Assembly: GCF_900046455.1 (NCBI RefSeq)
Contig: NZ_FCOT01000013.1
Span: 434,001 to 498,000, forward strand
DNA: 64,000 bases
Source of the DNA: Cellulomonas timonensis
GTDB lineage: Bacteria; Actinomycetota; Actinomycetes; Actinomycetales; Cellulomonadaceae
Reading direction: 5' to 3'
Shown here piece by piece: positions 10,755-18,038 of the stretch. Within the stretch, counting starts at the first letter, position 1. The number at the start of each line of letters is the position of its first letter. The notes under the pieces were generated by a model. It did not search any database. It worked only from the letters and a program-made list of their open reading frames with translations, and was not told the DNA's origin. Both the position numbers and the translations under genes were made by a program.

Positions 10755-11797
10755 GCGCCGCTCCCCGCATGCGCGGGGGTGCGGCTCGGGTCGATCGGGG
10801 AGCGCAGCGCGCTCTCGCCGCGGGTCCACGCGCCCATCAGGTGGGAGCCCGCGAGGTCGTCGAGCAGCAGGCAGGCCGCCGCGCCGAACATGATGTCGGG
10901 GAGCAGCGCGGGATCCTGCTGCGCGAGCCCGCCCGCGAGGTCGCGCCCGGCGATCTGCTCGTGCACCGCGTCGGCCTCGACGTGCTCGTCGAAGTACCAC
11001 GTGGTGCCCTCGTCGTGGCCGAGGCGGCGGAAGCCGTTGCCGTAGAGCTGGTTGGGCGTCGAGGACGTCATCTCGAACGCCGCCAGGTGGCCCACGATCG
11101 CCCCGCGCAGCCGACGGTGCAGGCCGAAGAGTGACATGGTGTTGACCGATGCGAGGGTGATGGCCGGGACGTGGTCCACGTAGCGGCCGTAGGAGTCGTC
11201 GAGCCCGAGGCCGCGCATCGTCCGGGCGAACAGCGCCGCGTGCATGCGCTCGGGGTCGCCGCCGCCGTACTCGTCCGCCTGGATCTCCACCAGGGCGGCC
11301 TTGGGGGCGCCGTCGAGCCTCGGGATGGCCCAGGTGTGCGGGTCGGCCTCCTTGAGCTGGTAGACCGACCGGTGCACCAGCAGCTCCTCGAGCTGGGCCG
11401 CGTCCGCGCGCTTGGCCACGTAGGACGCCAGGCCGGGCTTGCCGGGGGCGGTGAGGGCGAACAGCGCCGCGGCGACGGCCGCCGCGGTGGGCTCGACGCC
11501 GGACGGCGGTGTGGCACGCTCCCGCAGCACGCGCTCCAGGTCGGCCTCGATCAGCGCGCGTGACGCCAGCAGGCCCGGATCCCACTCCCACCGATCGTCG
11601 ACGTCGTCGAAGCCGCGGTAGTGCAGCTCGTACAGGCAGTAGAGCGCGAGCTGGAGGTCCTCGTCGTGCAGCAGGTCGCTCGTCGCGCCCAATGCGGCGC
11701 TGACGAGGTCGTCCGGGAGGCCATCCTGCCCGGACGGGCCGTGCAGGAGGTCGAGGAGCGCCTCGCTCACGGGTCCGCGCGGCTGGGGGGTGCGCAT
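10751..11797 (-). CDS. Iron-containing redox enzyme, heme-oxygenase-like fold
   Basis: A 348-residue protein resembling the 'iron-containing redox enzyme' family, helical proteins of heme-oxygenase-like fold, some of which are diiron oxygenases. Candidate metal ligands are the acidic/His clusters [12 protein letters not shown] (about residues 57-68), [16 protein letters not shown], and the late [12 protein letters not shown]. The pattern Glu...Glu-His...Asp-x3-His fits members that assemble an iron pair. It is co-translated with the CDGSH protein downstream. No substrate can be inferred: known relatives act on fatty acids or amino-acid-derived compounds. A 123-base gap separates it from the oxidoreductase at 11921. 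Confidence 0.75.
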   Translation of the reverse strand: MRTPQPRGPVSEALLDLLHGPSGQDGLPDDLVSAALGATSDLLHDEDLQLALYCLYELHYRGFDDVDDRWEWDPGLLASRALIEADLERVLRERATPPSGVEPTAAAVAAALFALTAPGKPGLASYVAKRADAAQLEELLVHRSVYQLKEADPHTWAIPRLDGAPKAALVEIQADEYGGGDPERMHAALFARTMRGLGLDDSYGRYVDHVPAITLASVNTMSLFGLHRRLRGAIVGHLAAFEMTSSTPNQLYGNGFRRLGHDEGTTWYFDEHVEADAVHEQIAGRDLAGGLAQQDPALLPDIMFGAAACLLLDDLAGSHLMGAWTRGESALRSPIDPSRTPAHAGSGA

Positions 11798-11920
11798 GGG
11801 GTCTCCAACGGGGGTCTTGCCCGGCAGGCCGGACGGAAGGGGGGTCCTTCAGGGTCGCACCGTCGGCGCTGCGCGCAACCGGAGCCGGGTGAAGCGCCCG
11901 CTCGGCACAGGGCGCGGGCC

Positions 11921-12952
11921 TCAGCGGGCCAGGCGTTCCACGACGTGGCCGTACAGGCGGGGCAGGGTGGCGGCAGCCGGGGCGATGGCGCCGCGCAACG
12001 GCGAGCGGGCCGCGGCGAGCAGCCCCGAGGTCAGCACGCGGTAGTCCCGCGTCGCCTCCGACCATGCCGCCTCGTAGGCCGCCTCGCCCGCGTCCAGGGT
12101 CGCGATGGCCGCCCGGGCCTGGGCCAGGCCCACCCGGATGCCCTCGCCGGTGAGGGCGTCGACGTATCCCGCGGCGTCGCCGACCAGCCGGATGCGCCCG
12201 GCGGAGCGCCGCCGGGCGCGCTGCAGCAGCGGGCCCGCGCCGCGCAGCGCCCCGACGGGCTCGGCGCCCTTCAGGCGTGCCGCGAGGTCCGGCAGCGCGG
12301 CGAGCGTCTCCCGGTAGCCGGCGCCGGGCGGCCCGAGCAGCGCGACGCCCACCAGCTCGGGCCCGACCGGCGTGACATAGGCCTCCGAGCGAGGCGACCA
12401 GTGCACCTCCACCACGTCGCTCCACGGCGCGACACGGAAATGCTGTCGCAGCCCGAACCGCCGGCGCCCCCGTGCGGGCGCCGGCGGGACGGCCAGCCCG
12501 GCGAGCTCGCGCACCCGGGAGTGCAGCCCGTCACAGGCCAGCAGCCAGCGCGCGCGGACGCCTGCCGCGTCGACGGACTCCGCGTCCTGCGCGACGGCGG
12601 TGACCCGCGCCTGGCACACCGTCACGCCCAACTGCACGGCCCGCACCGCGAGGGCGGCGTGCAACTGCGTGCGGCGCGCCCCAAGCCCGGGGCCGGTGGC
12701 GAAGCGGTGCTCAGCGCGCCGCGAGCCGCTCACGTACGCGATGCCGGCCAGGGGGAACCCGGCGGGATGGACCCCCAGCCGGTCCAGCGCCCGCACGGCG
12801 CCCGGCATCAGACCCTCGCCGCACGCCTTGTCGATCACACCCCTGCGGGCCTCGAGCACCACCACGCTGAGCCCGGCGAGACGCGCCTCGATCGCCGTTG
12901 CCAGGCCGATGGGACCGCCGCCGACGACCAGGACGTCGACGGGCGGGCTCAT
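11921..12952 (-). CDS. FAD-dependent oxidoreductase (geranylgeranyl reductase / PHBH-type)
   Basis: A 343-residue flavoprotein with an N-terminal FAD Rossmann motif (VLVVGGGPIGLATAIEARLAG), the second nucleotide-contact segment LACDGLHSRVR and the C-terminal FAD motif LVGDAAGYVDALTGEGI. The GYVDALTGEGI form is common in geranylgeranyl-reductase-family proteins. It is the third gene of the type III PKS-methyltransferase-oxidoreductase operon (ATGA overlap with the methyltransferase). By analogy with the Streptomyces srsABC alkylresorcinol operon it may hydroxylate or oxidise the polyketide product; reduction of a prenyl chain is the alternative. Confidence 0.82.
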   Translation of the reverse strand: MSPPVDVLVVGGGPIGLATAIEARLAGLSVVVLEARRGVIDKACGEGLMPGAVRALDRLGVHPAGFPLAGIAYVSGSRRAEHRFATGPGLGARRTQLHAALAVRAVQLGVTVCQARVTAVAQDAESVDAAGVRARWLLACDGLHSRVRELAGLAVPPAPARGRRRFGLRQHFRVAPWSDVVEVHWSPRSEAYVTPVGPELVGVALLGPPGAGYRETLAALPDLAARLKGAEPVGALRGAGPLLQRARRRSAGRIRLVGDAAGYVDALTGEGIRVGLAQARAAIATLDAGEAAYEAAWSEATRDYRVLTSGLLAAARSPLRGAIAPAAATLPRLYGHVVERLAR

Positions 12953-13578
12953 GACCCCGCCGGGCTCGAACCGCCGCCGCGGCTGCCGGACGGTGAGGGG
13001 GCCGTGGGGGAGGAACCGCCGCCGCGGCTGCCGGACGGTGAGGGGGCCGTGGGGGAGGCGGGGGCCAGCGCCAGCGCGCGCTCCTCGGCGGGGATGCGGA
13101 ACCGCAGCAGCAGCACCGCGTTGAGCACCGTGAACGCCACGGCGGTGAGCCATGCGGAGTGGACGAGCGGCAGCGCGGCGCCCTCGAGGGCCACGGCCAC
13201 GTAGTTCGGGTGCCGCAGCCAGCGGTACGGGCCGCGGGCCACCAGCGCGAGTCCCGGCACCACGATGATCCGCGTGTTCCAGCGAGGGCCGAGCGTCGCC
13301 ACGCACCACCATCGGAGCGCCTGGCTCGCCAGGACCGCCGCAAGGGCGGCGAGGCCCCACCTCGGGTCGAACGGGCGCCCCGACCAGAACGCCTCCGCGA
13401 CGCAGGCGCCCAGCAGGCCCGTGTGCAGCGCGACCATCGCGGGGTAGTGCCCGCGCCCGGACTCGACGCCGCCGTGCGCGAACGCCCAGGAGGCGTTGCG
13501 CTGGGCGACGGCCAGCTCCACGAGCCGCTCCGCCGCCACCGCGGCGATCAGGAGCGTGAACAGGGTGAGCGTGCTCAT
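12949..13578 (-). CDS. Isoprenylcysteine carboxyl methyltransferase-like membrane protein
   Basis: A 209-residue membrane protein of the ICMT family. Hydrophobic helices occupy roughly residues 1-20, 45-65, 75-95 and 130-155. The family motif GPYRWLRHPNYVAVALEGAAL binds S-adenosylmethionine, and a conserved tail (RIPAEERAL) follows. Its ATG overlaps the PKS stop (ATGA). Partners of type III PKSs in this family (SrsB type) methylate phenolic polyketides, so O- or C-methylation of the product is likely. The C-terminus is odd: residues about 175-209 hold two exact copies of a 15-residue Ser/Pro/Gly-rich unit caused by a 45-bp duplication. Confidence 0.87.
   Translation of the reverse strand: MSTLTLFTLLIAAVAAERLVELAVAQRNASWAFAHGGVESGRGHYPAMVALHTGLLGACVAEAFWSGRPFDPRWGLAALAAVLASQALRWWCVATLGPRWNTRIIVVPGLALVARGPYRWLRHPNYVAVALEGAALPLVHSAWLTAVAFTVLNAVLLLRFRIPAEERALALAPASPTAPSPSGSRGGGSSPTAPSPSGSRGGGSSPAGS
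12968..13057. repeat. Exact 45-bp tandem duplication in the methyltransferase gene
   Basis: Two consecutive identical copies, 12968-13012 and 13013-13057, with no mismatch. The unit is a multiple of three and keeps the frame, giving a doubled Ser/Pro/Gly-rich tail (TAPSPSGSRGGGSSP type). Lack of any divergence suggests a recent slippage event. Confidence 0.95.
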
Positions 13579-14660
13579 GTCAGTGCCTCCCATCGCAGCA
13601 GCAGCAGTTCGGTGCTGACCCCCGGGCCGAGGGCGAGCAGCACCACGGGAGACCCGCGCGGAGGCGGCGGGTGATCCGCTCCGGCCAGCGCGTCGGCGAG
13701 CACATGCAGCACCCCCGACGACGAGAGGTTCCCCGTGCGGGCCAGCGCCCGACGGCTCAGGTCCAGCGCATCCGGCGGCAGCCCGATCGATCTGGCGACG
13801 GCGTCGAGGATCCTCGGGCCGCCGGAATGGGCCAGCCAGGCGGCGACGTCGGTGACGGCCAGGCCCTGCGAGCCGAGGAAGGACTCGACAGCCGGCCCGA
13901 GCGCCGTCTCCACGAGACGCGGCAGCGTCGGCGCCAGGACGATCCGGAAGCCCGTGTCGACCACGTCCCAGCCGAGCACGTCCTCCGTGCCGGGGAACAG
14001 CCAGCTCCGGGTGGCCTGGATCGTCGGGCCGGGCAGGGTGGCGCTGACAGCGCGCTCGTCGCCGGCCACGACCACCGCGGTGGCGCCGTCCCCGAACAGC
14101 GCGCACGAGACGGCGTTCGCCAGCGTGCCGTCGTCGCGTTGCAGCGTGAGCGAGCACAGCTCGACAGACACGAGCAGCGCGACGTCGGACGGATGTCCCA
14201 GCAGGTGGTCGTGCAGCCGGGCGAGGCCCGCCGCCCCCGCCACGCAGCCGAGGCCGAAGACCGGGATGCGCTTGACGTCCGGACGCAGGCCGACCCGGCC
14301 CACGAGCAGCGCGTCGAGGGACGGCGCCGAGATCCCGGTGATGGACGTGAACATGATGAGGTCGATGTCGTCCGGGCCCAGCGCAGCCGCCTTGAGGGCC
14401 TGCCGCACGGCCTCCTCGGCGAGGTCCAGGCCGAGGGTGATGAACAGGTCGTTCGCCTGCCCGAAGGAGCGCAGCCCGGCGTACTCCTCGAGGGGCAGCG
14501 CGAAGTGTCGCGTGTCGACGCCGCTGGCGGCGCTCAGGCGTGTGATGACCGCCTGGCGCACGGGATCGGGGCTCAGCAGCGGGGCGATGTGCGCGGCGAC
14601 CGCCGCCTGCGGGTAGGCATGCTCGGGGAGGACGGGCGCGACTGCGACGATCCTGGACAT
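13575..14660 (-). CDS. Type III polyketide synthase
   Basis: Chalcone-synthase-fold enzyme that condenses malonyl-CoA units onto an acyl-CoA starter. The 361 residues are slightly short of plant enzymes but normal for bacterial ones. The catalytic triad is visible: Cys139 in FGLGCVAGAAGLAR, His278 in LAHSGGPR and Asn311 in TGNLSSSG. The first gene of an operon, it overlaps the methyltransferase as ATGA. The GCVAGAAGLAR form resembles alkylresorcinol/alkylpyrone and RppA-like synthases. Starter and chain length cannot be fixed from sequence. The 79-base gap to the divergent prenyltransferase must hold both promoters. Confidence 0.95.
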   Translation of the reverse strand: MSRIVAVAPVLPEHAYPQAAVAAHIAPLLSPDPVRQAVITRLSAASGVDTRHFALPLEEYAGLRSFGQANDLFITLGLDLAEEAVRQALKAAALGPDDIDLIMFTSITGISAPSLDALLVGRVGLRPDVKRIPVFGLGCVAGAAGLARLHDHLLGHPSDVALLVSVELCSLTLQRDDGTLANAVSCALFGDGATAVVVAGDERAVSATLPGPTIQATRSWLFPGTEDVLGWDVVDTGFRIVLAPTLPRLVETALGPAVESFLGSQGLAVTDVAAWLAHSGGPRILDAVARSIGLPPDALDLSRRALARTGNLSSSGVLHVLADALAGADHPPPPRGSPVVLLALGPGVSTELLLLRWEALT

Positions 14661-14739
14661 TTCGGCATCGTGCCACGCCCTGGCTCGAACGGCGCGGGCG
14701 CTGGCGGCGCCCCTACTCTCGGTGGCGGGGGTGAGGCCG

Positions 14740-15681
14740 ATGTCGGACGGGTTGCGGGCCCCGAGCGAGGCGAGCCGCCCAGGCCCTTCAGTGGCGTCGC
14801 GCGCGCCTGTCGGGCCGGCGTCGAGAGCCCCCGCGGCAGGACCGCGCAGGCCGTGGCGGGCCGGGTGGGCGCTCCTCCAGGCGAGTCATCCCGGCCCGGC
14901 GCTCGCGGTGACGGTCTTCGCCACAGCGCTGTGCGCGGGCATGGGGGCCGCGGTGGGGGCGTGGCTCACGATGGCCGGCGCGGTGCTCCTGGGCCAGCTC
15001 TCGGTGGGCTGGTCGAACGACTGGGTCGACCACGCCCGAGACCTCCGTGTCGGCCGTGCCGACAAGCCGCTCGCAGTCGGCAGCCTGCGGGTGGACACGG
15101 TGCGGGCGGCGGCGTTGACGGCTCTCGCGGCGTGCGTCCCCGCCTCGTGGGCGCTGGGGTGGCAGGCTGGCGGCCTGCACCTGCTCGCGGTCGCGTCGGC
15201 GTGGTCGTACAACGTGGTGCTCAAGCGGACGGCGTGGTCATGGGCGCCGTTCGCGGTGTCGTTCGGGCTCATCCCGGTGTTCACAGCGCTCGCCGTGCCC
15301 GGCCGCGCGGCTCCTCCGTGGTGGGCGGTGGCCGCGGGCGCGCTGCTCGGGGTCGGGGCGCACCTGGTGAACGTCGTCCCCGACCTGGAGGACGATGCCG
15401 CGACCGGCGTGCGCGGCCTGCCGCACCGGCTGGGCGCGAGAGCCTCGACCGTGCTCGCCGCCGTGGCGATGCTGGTGGCGACGGGCTGCCTGGTGCTGGC
15501 GCCGGGCAGGGGGCTGATCGGCCCGCCGGGCGCCGGCCTCGCGGCCGCGGTCCTGCTCGTGCTGGGCTGCGCCGCAACGGCAGTGGCCCGCCCGCGGAGC
15601 AGGCTGCCGTTCGCACTGGCCATGGCGGTCGCCGCTGTGGACGTGGTGCTGCTCGTCGGGGTGGTCGGGGCCCAGGCCTGA
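14740..15681 (+). CDS. UbiA-family prenyltransferase
   Basis: Integral membrane prenyltransferase, 313 residues from the ATG at 14740, with GGGGGTGAGG ending shortly before it; an in-frame GTG at 14722 would add six residues. The two Asp-rich, Mg-diphosphate-binding motifs are clear: NDWVDHARD (near residue 92) and VVPDLEDD (near residue 215). Hydrophobic helices fill most of the rest. It starts 79 bases from the type III PKS on the opposite strand, and prenylation of that polyketide or of a related phenol is the natural inference. A role in quinone synthesis is possible, but no menaquinone genes are near. Confidence 0.88.
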   Translation: MSDGLRAPSEASRPGPSVASRAPVGPASRAPAAGPRRPWRAGWALLQASHPGPALAVTVFATALCAGMGAAVGAWLTMAGAVLLGQLSVGWSNDWVDHARDLRVGRADKPLAVGSLRVDTVRAAALTALAACVPASWALGWQAGGLHLLAVASAWSYNVVLKRTAWSWAPFAVSFGLIPVFTALAVPGRAAPPWWAVAAGALLGVGAHLVNVVPDLEDDAATGVRGLPHRLGARASTVLAAVAMLVATGCLVLAPGRGLIGPPGAGLAAAVLLVLGCAATAVARPRSRLPFALAMAVAAVDVVLLVGVVGAQA

Positions 15682-15706
15682 GCCGTCGAGGGCGGGGGCT
15701 CAGGCC
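15675..15706. terminator. Convergent terminator spanning both stop codons
   Basis: Perfect 10-bp stem GGCCTGAGCC / GGCTCAGGCC (15675-15684 and 15697-15706) with a 12-base loop. The arms contain the prenyltransferase stop (15679-15681) and the nnrD stop (15700-15702). Confidence 0.6.
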
Positions 15707-16641
15707 AGCAGTTCAGTGAGCACCAGCGGCAGCTCGTCGAGCAGCTCCCGGGCGAGATAGCCACGATGCCCAACGTGGGCGGCGAGCCGGTCCCCGGCGG
15801 CCCCGTGCAGATGGGTGCCCCAGCACGCCGCCTGGGCGAGATCGCCGCCGCCCGCGAGCACCCCGGCGACGGCCCCGGCGAGCACATCGCCGCTGCCCGA
15901 GGTCGCCAGGCCGTCGCTGCCGGTGGAGGACTGCCAGGCGGCCCCGTCGGGTGTGGCGATTTCTCCGCGCAGCGTCACCACGGCGCCGTGGCGGTCGGCG
16001 ATCCGGGCGGCGGCGAGCCCAAGGTCACCGACGTCGGCGGAGGCCGGGTCGAGCGGGAGCAGCCGAGCCGCCTCGCCGGAGTTCGGGGTCAGCACCAGCC
16101 TGCCGCGCAGCGGCTCCCGGACGGCCTCCGGGAGCTCGGCGAGCACGCCGAGCGCGAACGCGTCGAGCACCACCGACGTGTCGTCGCCGATGCGGGGCAG
16201 GAGGGCGGTGAGGAGCGCGCGGGTCTCGTCGGCCCCGTCGAGCCCAGGACCCACGAGCACTGTCGACGCGCGTTCCAGCTCCGGGCCGAGGGTGGCGACG
16301 CCGTTGTCCGTCAGCAGCCCGGCATCGGTCTCTGGCAGCGCGAGGGCCGCGCACTCGGGCACGGCGACGCCGACCGCCGTCGCGACCGAGCCGCCGACGG
16401 CGAGCGTGAGCCGACCGGCCCCGACCCGTAGCGCCGCGAGGCCGGCGAGCATGGCGGCGCCAGGGGTGCTGCGCGCGCCGCCCACCACGAGGACGGCTCC
16501 TCGGGCGTCCTTCGAGCCCGACGCTCCATCCAGCGGCCATGAGCGCAGGAGGGCGGGCGTCACCGCGACCGCGCCGCGGCCTAGGACGCGCTCGGAGGCG
16601 TTTGACGGGAGCGTGTCAGGGGCGGGGAGGGCGAGCGCCAC
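15700..16641 (-). CDS. nnrD: ADP-dependent NAD(P)H-hydrate dehydratase
   Basis: Repairs hydrated NAD(P)H, using ADP. A 313-residue ribokinase-like protein of the YjeF C-terminal (CARKD) family: KDARGAVLVVGGARSTPGAA near the N-terminus, LVGPGLDG, LTPNSGEAARL and the anion-hole motif GSGDVLAGAVAG. It lacks the N-terminal epimerase domain that many bacteria fuse to it. Start uncertain: the ATG at 16641 gives a 61-base overlap with the upstream phosphatase gene, while a GTG at 16563 would begin right at the conserved VTPALLRSWPL. Its C-terminus reaches the convergent terminator. Confidence 0.9.
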   Translation of the reverse strand: MALALPAPDTLPSNASERVLGRGAVAVTPALLRSWPLDGASGSKDARGAVLVVGGARSTPGAAMLAGLAALRVGAGRLTLAVGGSVATAVGVAVPECAALALPETDAGLLTDNGVATLGPELERASTVLVGPGLDGADETRALLTALLPRIGDDTSVVLDAFALGVLAELPEAVREPLRGRLVLTPNSGEAARLLPLDPASADVGDLGLAAARIADRHGAVVTLRGEIATPDGAAWQSSTGSDGLATSGSGDVLAGAVAGVLAGGGDLAQAACWGTHLHGAAGDRLAAHVGHRGYLARELLDELPLVLTELLA

Positions 16642-17492
16642 GGGGGGGCTCCCTCACGGCCCTCTGGGGGCACTTCCACGGCCAGGGGGGCGTGCCGGCC
16701 GCTCCCCAATCCGGCTACCTCCACCCCGCCGACCCCGTGGCTCGCGCGTACGATCACGATTACCGCGTCCACGACGCCCGAGTGCTCGGTGGCGGGCACA
16801 CCGACGTCCTGGAGGTGGTCGGCGCGGTTGAAGTCATGCAGCGTCCAGGCCCCGCCCGTGGCGGGCCGCGCCAGTGTGGTCACGGAGGCGTTGCGCACGG
16901 GCGCCGTCCGATTGGCGTCGAGGACCTCGACCTCGGTGAGCTGCTCGCACACGTAGCGCGTCACCATGACGACGGCGTCGTGGCACACCACGAGCACCCG
17001 GCGCCCGGCCTCGACCCTGGCCACGTCGTCCAGGAGCGAGCGCATCCGCAGCGCGACGTCGGCCCACGACTCGCCGCCGGGCGGGCGGTAGTAGAACTTG
17101 CCGACCCAGCGCCGCCGCTGCGCCTCGAAGGGCATCCGGACCTCGACGCCGTGCGACGTGAGGGTGTCGAGCACGCCGAGCTCCCGGTCCCGCAGCCGCT
17201 CGTCGACGTGGATGGGCAGGGCCAGTCCTGCGGCGCCCAGCGCGATCTCCGCCGTCTGCACGGCCCGGGCGTACGGCGAGCACCACACGGACTGCGGACG
17301 CTCGGCCGCCGGGAGCCCGTCCAGCCATCGGCCCAGGGCTGCGGCTTGGCTGACGCCGAGGTCGGACAGCAGCACGTCCGGGTCGCGGGCGGGCACGTCG
17401 ATCACCTCGGCACCGGCGGCGTCGGCGGCCGCGGCGGCGAGGTTCGCTTGGCTCTCTCCATGCCTGACCAGCAGCAGCGTCGTGGTGCTCAT
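16581..17492 (-). CDS. Histidine phosphatase family protein
   Basis: A 303-residue phosphoglycerate-mutase-like protein. The RHG motif is in LLLVRHGESQANLAA; the second catalytic His is in VVCHDAVVM. The middle (SDLGVSQAAALGRWL, WCSPYARAVQTAEIAL, ERLRDRELGVLD) is typical of the family. The last 60 or so residues, after VDAVIVIVRASHGVG, are low-complexity and Pro/Ser-rich and overlap the start of nnrD. Members of this size usually end near residue 240, so the tail may be a readthrough into non-family sequence. Substrate unknown. Confidence 0.85.
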   Translation of the reverse strand: MSTTTLLLVRHGESQANLAAAAADAAGAEVIDVPARDPDVLLSDLGVSQAAALGRWLDGLPAAERPQSVWCSPYARAVQTAEIALGAAGLALPIHVDERLRDRELGVLDTLTSHGVEVRMPFEAQRRRWVGKFYYRPPGGESWADVALRMRSLLDDVARVEAGRRVLVVCHDAVVMVTRYVCEQLTEVEVLDANRTAPVRNASVTTLARPATGGAWTLHDFNRADHLQDVGVPATEHSGVVDAVIVIVRASHGVGGVEVAGLGSGRHAPLAVEVPPEGREGAPPWRSPSPPLTRSRQTPPSAS

Positions 17493-17611
17493 GCACCGAA
17501 CCTAGGAGGGATGCCGCCAGGCCGCAGGACGGGGCCGGGCGAGCCGGACATCCTGGGCATGCCGCGGAGTCGCAGGCGAGCGGAGGCTCGCCGGCTCGAG
17601 GTGGGGGCAGA

Positions 17612-17898
17612 ATGACAGAGGGACTGCCGTACGACGACCCAGGCCCGATCGCTCATGTGCGGGAGGGGACGAAGGTCGTCGACGTGGAGGGGCGCGAGGT
17701 GGGCAAGGTCGGCTTCGTGCGGATGGGCGACCCGGAGGCGGTGACGGGACGCGGTCAGAGGGGCATCGGCGCTGTGGCCGCGGCGCTCACCGACGAGGAG
17801 TGGCGGCGGGCGGCACCGGTTCGCGTCGTGCTCAGGTGGCCCGGGTGGAGGGCGACGTCGTCCATCTGAGCGCCCGCGAGGCGGATCTGGTGCGCTGA
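17612..17898 (+). pseudogene. Small conserved actinobacterial protein, internally deleted and frameshifted
   Basis: From the ATG at 17612 (GTGGGGGC before it) the frame reads MTEGLPYDDPGPIAHVREGT, then KVVDVEGREVGKVGFVRMGDPEAVT, and stops at 17869 after 85 residues. From about 17827 a different frame (shifted by one base) reads RAQVARVEGDVVHLSAREADLVR and stops at 17896-17898. That looks like the natural C-terminus of the same PRC-barrel-like family. Between the two halves I would expect further residues, so a deletion and frameshift seem to have joined PVRVV to AQVARV. Either the gene is broken or the sequence here is wrong. Its 119-base upstream gap is shared with the divergent phosphatase gene. 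Confidence 0.55.
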
Positions 17899-17924
17899 CC
17901 GGCGGCTCTATACCAGATCCGCCT
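17879..17924 (+). terminator. 13-bp inverted repeat at the end of the small gene
   Basis: AGGCGGATCTGGT (17879-17891) and its exact reverse complement (17912-17924) flank a 20-base loop holding the restored-frame stop codon. It could be a terminator for the small gene or an operator upstream of the beta-glucosidase, whose GTG/ATG region begins 114 bases later. No T-tract follows. Confidence 0.5.
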
Positions 17925-18038
17925 AGCGGTTGGCAGGGAAATATCGGGTGAAATAGTGTCAATTCCCTCTGGGGTGCCGCGTGAGCGCCGTAGCGACGTT
18001 CATCCGCCGCGCGGATCCCCAACACGAGGGAGTGTCCG

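Noticed and set aside
16563-16641. Overlap of nnrD and the histidine phosphatase gene as evidence of gene fusion
   Set aside because: The genes are in different frames and nnrD can start at the later GTG, so the overlap is explained by start choice.
17899-18038. CebR/LacI-type operator (TGGGAGCGCTCCCA) before the GH3 gene
   Set aside because: No such palindrome is present; only the 13-bp inverted repeat further upstream was found.
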